Assembly (NCBI GenBank): GCA_022827685.1
Contig: JAJEIH010000147.1
Location: 1 to 32,802, forward strand
Direction: 5' to 3'
DNA length: 32,802 nucleotides
Source: Alphaproteobacteria bacterium
GTDB taxonomy: Bacteria > Pseudomonadota > Alphaproteobacteria > Bin95
Shown here in pieces: positions 26,186 to 32,802 of the stretch. The stretch's first letter is position 1. Each line of letters begins with the position of its first letter. Below the pieces are notes generated by a model. It was not told the DNA's origin, did no database searches, and was given only the letters and a program-made list of their open reading frames with translations. The position numbers and the translations under genes were made by a program.

Positions 26186-28395
26186 CAGCCTGACCTGACC
26201 AGCTTGCAATAGATGCCGTCCTCATCCGCGATCAGCTCGTCATGCGTGCCGCGCTGAACCTCGACGCCTTTGTCGAGCACGATAATTTCATCGCAGTCCC
26301 GCACGGTGCTCAGCCGGTGCGCCACGATCAGGCAGGTGACGCCGCGGCGCCGCAGGGCATCGTCGACATATTCCTCCGTCGCGGCATCGAGAGCGCTGGT
26401 TGCCTCGTCCAGAATGAGGACCGTCGGATTGCCCACCAGCGCGCGGGCGATCTCCAGGCGTTGCCGCTGGCCGCCGCTGAAATTCATTCCGCCCTCCTCG
26501 ACGAGGGTCGAATATCCCCGCGGCCGCAGCAGGACTTCATCATGGATACAGGCGTCCCGCGTCGCGGCGAAGAGGGCTTCATCCGGAATGGCCGGATGCC
26601 ACAAGGTGATGTTGTCGCGCAGCGACGCGGAAAACAGGACGACCTCCTGGTCCACCATGGAAATCGACTGTCGCAGCACTTCCTCGGGAATCTCGTCCCG
26701 GGAATGGCCGTCGAACAGGATCTCGCCCGACCAGGGCTGATAGACGCCGGCAACCAGGCGCGCCACGGTCGACTTGCCGGAGCCGCTGGGACCCACCACG
26801 GCAACCCGCTGCCCCGGCTCGATCACGAGGTTGAAGTCCTTTATCAGCGGCGGCCGGCTCTTGTTGAAGCCGAAGGTGACGTTCCTGAGTTCGAGCCGGC
26901 CGGCCAGCTGGAGCCGGCCGTTAAATGTGGCGATCGAGCCCGATTGCGGGTTTCGGCGGCTGAAGACCGGGTCTTCGCCGGTTTTCGAAATGTCCTCGAG
27001 CCGCTGCAGGTCGGTTTCGAGCGCCTGGCGCCTGTCGGCGAATTCCAGAAAGCGGCCGACAGGGGCCAGGAACATCTCCGCCAGGATATAGAACCCGACC
27101 AGCGTCCCCAGGGTCATGTCTCCGGACAGGACCAGACTTCCCCCGACTCCCAGGACCGCCGCAGCGCGAAGCGCGGCGACCAGCACCGGAAGCGCGGTGT
27201 TGACGGAGCCCAGCTCGGAATAGAGCTGGCGCGCGCGCAGTTCGCGCGCCTGCTGGCCGCTCCAGCGCGAAAAGAAGCGGTCGTCCGCGCCCGTCATGCG
27301 CAGGTTGTCCGCATGACTCAACATCTGCATGCCGAGCCCGATCAGCAATCCCTGCTCGCGCCTCATCGCCTGGCTTCGAACCGCCCGGACGGTATTGAAG
27401 AAACGGGCCAGGAGGCCGTGCAGAACGGCCAGCAGCAGCACAATCAGCGCGAGCCGAAAATCATAGACCAGCATTGCGGCAAGCAGCACCGCACTCATCG
27501 CCATTTCGACAATCAGCACGAGAAACCGGTCCGTCAGATTCTTCGCGATTCTGTCGATGGACGAGACACGATCGGTCAAATCGCCTACCAGCCGGTGTTC
27601 GAAAAACTCGACCGGCAGCCGCAACAGCCGCGACACGCCCCGATTGTAGCCGATCACCGAAATCCGGACTGCGAGCCGCTTCAGGAACCGGTGCTTGAGC
27701 AGCGACAGGACATATACCAGGACGCCGCCGCCAATCAGGGCTGTCACCAATCCGCCCCAGGGCCCGTGGTTCTTCAGGACATCGTCCACAAAGACGCTGA
27801 GAGACGCGGGCACGACAAGCGCCAGCAATGTCAGCATGAGCGCGCAGGCGATCACCCAGGCAAGCACATCCCGGGATCCGGCGAGCAGGGCGTCCAATTG
27901 CCGGAAAAGGCCGGGCCGTTCGCCGCCCGGGCTGAAATCCGCGCCGCGCTTGAAGCGCAGCGCAACTCCGCTGTAGCCCCTGTTGAACTCCTCGGCGGAA
28001 AGCCTGCGCCGGCCCGTGGCCGGGTCATTGAGGTAGAAATTGGCGCTGTCGGACCCTTCGAAGACAACGAAATGGCTGAATTGCCAGAACAGGATCAGCG
28101 GCAATTGCAACTTCTGCAGCTGGGCGGCGCGCAGGCTGAGCCCGCTGCATTCGAGGCCGTAATGCCTGGCGGCGCGCAATATGCTGGCCGCGCTGCTGCC
28201 GTCCCGGCTCACCTCGCATTTTTCCCGCAATTCCGTCAGCGGCACCCAGCGCCCGAAATAGGCCAATATGCTGCCGAGGCAGGCGGCGCCGCATTCCGAT
28301 GCGTGCATCTGCAACAGAATTGGCGTGGTTATCCTTCGTTGCAGGACATCCGATGCGGCCTTGTCGCCAGCCCCCCTGGAGGCGCGCAGCGCCAT
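26185..28395 (-). CDS. NHLP-system peptidase-containing ABC exporter (C39)
   Basis: The 736-residue protein matches the NHLP peptidase/permease/ATPase exporters (TIGR03796 type), which cut the leader and export the peptide. The N-terminal C39 domain has its catalytic Cys at C35 (QMHASECGAACL), His at H108 (FSHFVVFEG) and Asp at D124 (YLNDPATG), so it should be active. The membrane domain spans about 170-440. The ATPase has Walker A GPSGSGKST (about 535-543), FSGGQ (about 639-643) and Walker B TVLILDEAT (about 658-666). The ATG at 28395 lies one base after the HlyD-like stop. Its predicted cleavage signal, Gly-Gly or Ala-Gly, is present in both leader proteins of the cluster. Confidence 0.95.
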   Translation of the reverse strand: MALRASRGAGDKAASDVLQRRITTPILLQMHASECGAACLGSILAYFGRWVPLTELREKCEVSRDGSSAASILRAARHYGLECSGLSLRAAQLQKLQLPLILFWQFSHFVVFEGSDSANFYLNDPATGRRRLSAEEFNRGYSGVALRFKRGADFSPGGERPGLFRQLDALLAGSRDVLAWVIACALMLTLLALVVPASLSVFVDDVLKNHGPWGGLVTALIGGGVLVYVLSLLKHRFLKRLAVRISVIGYNRGVSRLLRLPVEFFEHRLVGDLTDRVSSIDRIAKNLTDRFLVLIVEMAMSAVLLAAMLVYDFRLALIVLLLAVLHGLLARFFNTVRAVRSQAMRREQGLLIGLGMQMLSHADNLRMTGADDRFFSRWSGQQARELRARQLYSELGSVNTALPVLVAALRAAAVLGVGGSLVLSGDMTLGTLVGFYILAEMFLAPVGRFLEFADRRQALETDLQRLEDISKTGEDPVFSRRNPQSGSIATFNGRLQLAGRLELRNVTFGFNKSRPPLIKDFNLVIEPGQRVAVVGPSGSGKSTVARLVAGVYQPWSGEILFDGHSRDEIPEEVLRQSISMVDQEVVLFSASLRDNITLWHPAIPDEALFAATRDACIHDEVLLRPRGYSTLVEEGGMNFSGGQRQRLEIARALVGNPTVLILDEATSALDAATEEYVDDALRRRGVTCLIVAHRLSTVRDCDEIIVLDKGVEVQRGTHDELIADEDGIYCKLVRSG

Positions 28396-28396
28396 C

Positions 28397-28948
28397 TTAT
28401 GACTGCCCTATCCGCAGGAACGAGACCAGGGACTGCCTGCCCAATTCGATGACAATCCGGCAGCGCCCGCTTGCGAGGGACTCGCGATCGAAGCTTTCGT
28501 CGAGCGTGACATCCATGCGGAATACGGACATCGGCGCCGCGGCTTCCAGCGCCGCAGGTCCCCCGGAGGAGGGCAAGGCGGAGAACTCCGCAATCTCTCC
28601 CCCGATTGCGACCAGGTCTTCATCCGCCAGGGCCAGCTCGACCGCCACGGGCATCCCGGCCTTCACATGCGCCGCCGCATCGCGTCCCACCCAGACGAGC
28701 GCCTGCACGGAGGGTTGGCCCCCGGGCAAGGCTTCACCGGCCTCGACCAGCACGCCGTCCACCGCAAGGCTGCGGGCTACATTGCCGAAGAAGAGCCAGG
28801 CTGCCAGGACGACCAACAACAGGGCGGCAATTGCGACGAGCAGACGCTCGCGCGGCGTGGAAATCGTGAGCAGCCGGTCGAGTTGCTCGCGCTCTTCCTT
28901 TGCCTCGGCAACGGTATCGTGAAATGAGTTAAGTGGATTATTGAACAC
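28397..28948 (-). CDS. Short HlyD-like secretion protein (NHLP system)
   Basis: First gene of the minus-strand operon. I use the GTG at 28948, which gives 183 residues and follows AGGAGG at a somewhat long 12 bases; a TTG at 28969 is possible. The product begins with EQLDRLLTISTPRERLL, as in NHLP-system HlyD proteins, and has one membrane helix at about 34-56. A beta-rich periplasmic part follows (GVLVEAG, ALVWVGRDAAAHVKAGMPVAVEL). Usual family members are more than twice as long; the coiled-coil hairpin and lipoyl segments that reach toward the outer membrane are absent. It may only cap the ABC transporters. Confidence 0.82.
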   Translation of the reverse strand: MFNNPLNSFHDTVAEAKEEREQLDRLLTISTPRERLLVAIAALLLVVLAAWLFFGNVARSLAVDGVLVEAGEALPGGQPSVQALVWVGRDAAAHVKAGMPVAVELALADEDLVAIGGEIAEFSALPSSGGPAALEAAAPMSVFRMDVTLDESFDRESLASGRCRIVIELGRQSLVSFLRIGQS

Positions 28949-29023
28949 GGCCGAATCTAGCCTCCTCAATAGAGACCGGGCGGGGCAAAGAAAGTCTCAT
29001 CCAACTCCAGCGAAGGCCGGGGA

Positions 29024-29054
29024 ATCATATGCAATTGCGGCCGGAAAAGGTCAA
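29024..29054 (-). promoter_or_regulatory. Candidate promoter of the minus-strand RiPP operon
   Basis: On the minus strand TTGACC lies at 29049-29054. The -10 is either CATATG after 17 bases (29026-29031) or the better-matching TATGAT after 19 bases (29024-29029). The start would be near 29017, about 70 bases before the HlyD-like gene. The element TTGACCTTT is shared with the precursor promoter at 15503. Confidence 0.5.
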
Positions 29055-29195
29055 GTCCGCGGCATAATGGGGAACTCTGTCAGGCGCCCGTCCCGGAGAC
29101 ACGCGCCATTGTCGAAAATCCGGGAAAGTCCGGAACTTCACCTTCTCCGGGGAACGGAGGTAGAGTGCAGGACATCGAATACGGGACCCGCGCCG

Positions 29196-30062
29196 ATGTT
29201 CCCTGACCGCGAAACCGCCGAAAAACGGTTTATGGGCCAAGGCCGGAGGAAGAAGGCCCCGGGCGCCCGGCAAGTCTTTTTCGCAGTCCTGATTACGGGG
29301 CTGGCGCATGTCTGTCTGCCCCCCGCGCATGCCCAGGCAGAAACGCCGGAGGAGAAGGGCCTCAGAATTGCGCGTGAGGCAAGCGCCCGCAATGACGGCT
29401 TCGGGGACTTTACCGCCGGAATGACGATGGTGCTCCGCGACCGGCACGGCCGGGAAAGCACCCGCCAGATGCGCTTCAAGGTGCTGGAAGTGCAGGGGGA
29501 CGGCGACAAGAGCCTGTTCGTGTTCGACCAGCCGCGGGACGTGCGGGGAACCGCCCTCCTGACCCACGCCCACATCAACACCCGGGACGACCAGTGGCTC
29601 TACCTGCCGGCGCTCAAGCGGGTGAAGCGCATCAACGCGTCGCGGCGTTCGGGCTCGTTCATGGGAAGCGAGTTCTCATATGAGGACATGAGTTCCCCCG
29701 AGGTGGAGGAATACACCTACAAATACCTTCGCGACGAGCCTTGCGGCGAGTTCGCCTGCACGGTGACCGAGCAGGTGCCGCTGGACAAGGACTCCGGATA
29801 CAGCCGCAAGGTCGTCTGGCAGGACGCGGACGAGCTCCGGACCTGGAAGATGGAACTTTACGACCGGAAGGGCTCGCACCTGAAGACGCTCACCCTCGCG
29901 GACTACCGGCAATATCTGGACCGGTACTGGCGGGCGGGAGAACAGACGATGGTGAACCACCTGACCGGCGCGAGCACGATGCTGAAATGGAGCGAGTTTC
30001 GCTTCCGCAACAATCTCCAGGACAGCGAATTCACCCAGCCGGCGCTTCGACGCGTGCGCTGA
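29196..30062 (+). CDS. LolA-like outer-membrane lipoprotein-sorting protein
   Basis: The 288-residue product resembles the LolA-like family (PF17131 type), periplasmic proteins with an open beta barrel that hold lipids or lipoproteins. A signal peptide is seen from the in-frame ATG at 29232 (RRKK, hydrophobic core, AHAQA); the ATG at 29196 adds 12 residues and either could be right. Typical segments are FVFDQPRDVRGTALLTH, WLYLPALKRVKRI and SGSFMGSEFSYEDM. The family is often encoded beside MMPL transporters and barrel proteins. Here the barrel gene follows at once, and the MMPL gene is 13.8 kb away on the same strand. Confidence 0.9.
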   Translation: MFPDRETAEKRFMGQGRRKKAPGARQVFFAVLITGLAHVCLPPAHAQAETPEEKGLRIAREASARNDGFGDFTAGMTMVLRDRHGRESTRQMRFKVLEVQGDGDKSLFVFDQPRDVRGTALLTHAHINTRDDQWLYLPALKRVKRINASRRSGSFMGSEFSYEDMSSPEVEEYTYKYLRDEPCGEFACTVTEQVPLDKDSGYSRKVVWQDADELRTWKMELYDRKGSHLKTLTLADYRQYLDRYWRAGEQTMVNHLTGASTMLKWSEFRFRNNLQDSEFTQPALRRVR

Positions 30063-31270
30063 TGCGGCCCGGCGGCGCAATGGCGGCCGTCCTGCTGCTG
30101 GCCGCTGCCGGCGCCGAGGCGCAGACGATCGATCTCTCCGGTGAAATAAGCCTGCAGGCGCGATGGTACCCGGAATCGCCGGCCTTCGCGGACCAGCGTT
30201 CGGGCACGGGCGGGCTGGTCGTCGAGCCGACGCTTTACGCCGAGGCCGGACCGGGTACGAGCTTCACCTTGACCCCGTTCTACCGCTTCGACAGCGCCGA
30301 CCCGGAGCGCACGCATGGCGACCTGCGCGAAGCCTATCTGTTGACCTTCGGAGAGTGGGGCGAGGATTCATGGGAGCTTCGGCTGGGCCTCGACAGCGTC
30401 TTCTGGGGCGTGGCGGAGTTGAACAACCTCGTGGATATCGTCAACCAGCCGGACCTGATCGAACACCCGCGCGACCGGCCCAAATTGGGCCAGCCGATGG
30501 CGCACCTGACCGTTTCCGGCGGTTGGGGAATCGCTGAAGCCTTCGTGCTGCCGTACCACCGCAAGCGCGCCTTTCCGGGAGGCAAGGGGCGGCACCGGTC
30601 GCGCTTCCGGATCGATGACGACGCCAGTTACGAGAGCGGCGCCGAAGAGCGCCATGTGGATTTCGCCTTCCGCTACGGCAATGCCGTGGGCCTGCTCGAT
30701 TTCGGCCTGAGCGCCTTTGCCGGAACGAGCCGCGAGCCTTCGTTTCCCGCCCCGACAGCAGGCAAGCCGTTGGTTCCGCATTACGAGCAGATCCGGCAAT
30801 ACGGTATCGACGCGCAACTCACCACCGATCCCTGGCTTTACAAGCTGGAAGCCATCCACCGCAGCGGAGGGCGCAATCTCCGGGGCCGGGAAGAGGATTA
30901 CGGCGCCTTCATCTTCGGCATGGAGCGCCCGTTCGAAGCGCTGCTCGGGTCCCGGGCGGACCTGACCTTCCTCGCCGAATGGCACCATGACCGCCGCGGC
31001 GGCCGCGCTACGAGCGCCCTGGCGAACGATGTGTTCGTCATGGGCGTGCTCGCCTTCAACGATGTGCAGGGCACCGAGCTCGCGGCGGGCCTCCTCGGCG
31101 ACCTCCGACACGACACCCGTGTGCTGAATATGGAACTGAAACGCCGCCTGTCGAACAGCTGGTCGATGCGCCTGGAAGGGATTGCGAACCTCAGCGCCGA
31201 CCCGAAGGACCTGACCTATGACGGCCGGCGCGACAGCTTTCTCGGCGTGGAATTCTCGTTCAGCTTCTGA
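30062..31270 (+). CDS. Outer-membrane beta-barrel protein
   Basis: The 402-residue product has a short signal peptide (MAAVLLLAAAGAEA, cut before Gln) and then alternating polar/hydrophobic strands to a C-terminal Phe (EFSFSF), the usual signal for outer-membrane assembly. Segments such as DLREAYLLTFGEWGEDSWELRLG with VFWGVAELNNLVDIVNQ resemble the barrel proteins that accompany LolA-like/MMPL systems (DUF1302-like). The ATG overlaps the LolA-like stop by one base (TGATG), showing translational coupling. A role in passing a lipid or hydrophobic product at the outer membrane is inferred. Confidence 0.83.
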   Translation: MRPGGAMAAVLLLAAAGAEAQTIDLSGEISLQARWYPESPAFADQRSGTGGLVVEPTLYAEAGPGTSFTLTPFYRFDSADPERTHGDLREAYLLTFGEWGEDSWELRLGLDSVFWGVAELNNLVDIVNQPDLIEHPRDRPKLGQPMAHLTVSGGWGIAEAFVLPYHRKRAFPGGKGRHRSRFRIDDDASYESGAEERHVDFAFRYGNAVGLLDFGLSAFAGTSREPSFPAPTAGKPLVPHYEQIRQYGIDAQLTTDPWLYKLEAIHRSGGRNLRGREEDYGAFIFGMERPFEALLGSRADLTFLAEWHHDRRGGRATSALANDVFVMGVLAFNDVQGTELAAGLLGDLRHDTRVLNMELKRRLSNSWSMRLEGIANLSADPKDLTYDGRRDSFLGVEFSFSF

Positions 31271-31391
31271 TGCCGTCCGCGCTGGGGGCAACCGGCGGTG
31301 AGGCCCGGATTGTGGTATCCTGCCAGACGCATGTCTCGTCCGGACATACCGGGATGCGATTACCGGCCGTTACCTGTGAAAGCCATGCGGG

Positions 31392-32666
31392 ATGATACAG
31401 CCGGGCAGTAAATCCCTGCGAAAGATTGCGGTTGTCGGGCGGGGAACCGCCGGGTCGCTGGCGGCCGCCAGCGTCACGTGCCTGCACCCCGACAGCGACC
31501 ACGAACTGCACCACATATACGACTCGCGCATCCCGGTCATCGGCGTGGGCGAAGGCAGTTGGCCGAGCCTGGTCCGGCAATTGCAGGAACTGACGGACCT
31601 GCCGCACGAAACCGTCCAGCAGCGCCTGAAAGGAACGCGCAAATACGGCGTTGCATTCGAGGGATGGGGCCGGCGGAACCGGGACTTCACCCACTATTTC
31701 ACGCCGCAGCAGGTGTCCTACGCCTACCACCTGTCCGCCGACCTGATGGGGGAGCTGCTGCAGGAAAGCACGCGCGCGCGCCACATCGACGCGAAAGTGC
31801 TCGACATCGAGAGGGTCGAGGGCGGCGCGCAGGTCGTGTTCGAGGACCGGGCCCCGGAACGCTACGACCTTGTCTTCGACGCCCGCGGGTTCCCGCGCGA
31901 ACTCGACCCCGGCCGGCATATCGACATTTCGTTCATCCCCACCAATACAGCCGTCATCCGCCGTTGTCCGCCAGTCATAAAAGACGAGCGCTACGGGCCG
32001 GTTCTGCAACACACATATACCCGCGCGGTCGCGCGTCCCCATGGCTGGGTCTTCGTCATTCCGCTGACCGCGCACACATCCTATGGCTATATCTTCAACC
32101 GCGATTTATCCGGCCTTGGCGAAGTCGAGGCGGACTTCGACGACTTCCTCGAAGCCGACGGCATGTCGGAATTCGAACAGCGCGCCGTCATTCCGTTCCC
32201 CAATTTCGTCCATCGCCGGATTTACGACGGGGCCGTGGCCCGCATCGGCAATGCGGCGGCCTTCATGGAGCCGCTCGAAGCCACGGCGATCGTGTCCGCC
32301 CAGCTGCAGATCGGGATGGTCCTCCACACGCGCCTGAACCGCTCCCCGGAGCATCTCGAACGCGACGCGCCGGTGGTCAACCGGTTCCTCGTCAGCAACA
32401 TGCTCTGCTACGGCCTGTTCGTGGGCTGGCACTATTCCTGCGGCTCCAGATACGACAGCGGCTTCTGGTGCCACGCCCGCGACTGCGCCTGGCCGCAACA
32501 CCGCAAGGCGGCGGACCCGGAACTGGTCGATTGCGCCGCGCTCGGCAAATTCGACGAGATGATCGAACTGATGAACCGGCCGGTCATCGACAAGGCGGAC
32601 TGGAGCCGGATGTGCGCGGTCCCCCTCACCAGCTATGCCCAGATGTCCCAGGGCCTCGGCTGTTAG
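31392..32666 (+). CDS. Flavin-dependent tryptophan-halogenase-like enzyme
   Basis: The 424-residue protein belongs to the FAD-dependent halogenase family (PF04820 type). The FAD loop is VVGRGTAG (14-21), and IGVGEGSWPSL (50-60) is the family segment VGExTxPSL. K84, in RKYGVAFEGW, aligns with the catalytic Lys that carries the hypochlorite in PrnA-type enzymes, and EPLEAT (293-298) matches the family active-site strand. The WxWxIP signature reads WVFVIP (219-224), so the second Trp is Phe. The enzyme may chlorinate the C-terminal Trp of the LCCCW core, but free tryptophan or another substrate is possible. No partner flavin reductase is in the window. It follows the barrel gene by 121 bases. 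Confidence 0.85.
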   Translation: MIQPGSKSLRKIAVVGRGTAGSLAAASVTCLHPDSDHELHHIYDSRIPVIGVGEGSWPSLVRQLQELTDLPHETVQQRLKGTRKYGVAFEGWGRRNRDFTHYFTPQQVSYAYHLSADLMGELLQESTRARHIDAKVLDIERVEGGAQVVFEDRAPERYDLVFDARGFPRELDPGRHIDISFIPTNTAVIRRCPPVIKDERYGPVLQHTYTRAVARPHGWVFVIPLTAHTSYGYIFNRDLSGLGEVEADFDDFLEADGMSEFEQRAVIPFPNFVHRRIYDGAVARIGNAAAFMEPLEATAIVSAQLQIGMVLHTRLNRSPEHLERDAPVVNRFLVSNMLCYGLFVGWHYSCGSRYDSGFWCHARDCAWPQHRKAADPELVDCAALGKFDEMIELMNRPVIDKADWSRMCAVPLTSYAQMSQGLGC

Positions 32667-32802
32667 CCCAAGTTTAACAGTTTGGCGGTGGCTTCGGTTG
32701 ATATTGAAGTGTTCTGGTTCGGCAAGGTGTTGATATAGCTTGATTGTGGTTTTGGGCTTGTCGGTGTAGTGCCATTTTATTTTTGTGTTGAGGTTCCGGG
32801 GC
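32667..32802. other. Low-GC segment at the right edge
   Basis: The base composition drops visibly after the halogenase stop, to about half GC. On the minus strand one frame is open from the edge and reads KIKWHYTDKPKTTIKLYQHL, which looks like ordinary protein, perhaps the end of a transposase or other gene beginning outside the window. I cannot name a family. It may mark the border of the cluster or a mobile element. Confidence 0.3.

Noticed and set aside
26242..28452. Long plus-strand frame antisense to the C39 ABC exporter
   Set aside because: The minus-strand frame has the complete peptidase and ATPase motifs; the plus frame has none.

Overview
The window reads as chromosome of a GC-rich alphaproteobacterium. 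The strongest taxonomic clue is a circularly permuted (two-piece) tmRNA of the alphaproteobacterial type beside an SspB gene. EipB (DUF1849) and the codon use agree. I cannot name a genus.

Layout. Positions 1-1053 (minus) hold a phage-terminase-small-subunit-like gene with a very acidic tail. Positions 1488-5659 (minus) are a tight operon in the order class II DAHP synthase, nicotinate phosphoribosyltransferase (PncB), glutamine-dependent NAD synthetase (NadE). Then follow an MFS transporter, a CobW/COG0523 GTPase, a Tat-exported cyclase-family protein (plus strand), a broken DUF559 gene next to a palindromic repeat, class I fumarase, sspB, the split tmRNA and eipB. These are ordinary housekeeping genes.

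From about 13.0 kb to 32.7 kb the window is accessory and is the part to look at. It is a RiPP (ribosomally made, modified peptide) cluster of the nitrile-hydratase-leader (NHLP) type. A short precursor at 15592-15843 has a 78-residue leader and an apparent five-residue core, LCCCW. On the opposite strand a long operon, 28948 down to 15946, encodes a short HlyD-like protein, a C39-peptidase ABC exporter, a second NHLP-type ABC protein, a second NHLP leader fused to a terpene-cyclase-like domain, an AlkB-type hydroxylase fused to a degenerate GlnE-like domain, a leader-binding/YcaO cyclodehydratase, and an unknown protein. On the plus strand the cluster is flanked by an MMPL/RND transporter on the left, and by a LolA-like protein, an outer-membrane barrel protein and a flavin-dependent tryptophan-halogenase-like enzyme on the right.

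Proposed working (inference): the YcaO protein turns the three core cysteines into thiazolines, the halogenase may act on the C-terminal tryptophan, the C39 exporter removes the leader after Gly78, and the MMPL/LolA-like/barrel set handles the envelope side. The most unusual items are the second leader, which matches the first residue for residue in length and cleavage position but carries a 355-residue folded protein instead of a peptide, and the AlkB-GlnE fusion.
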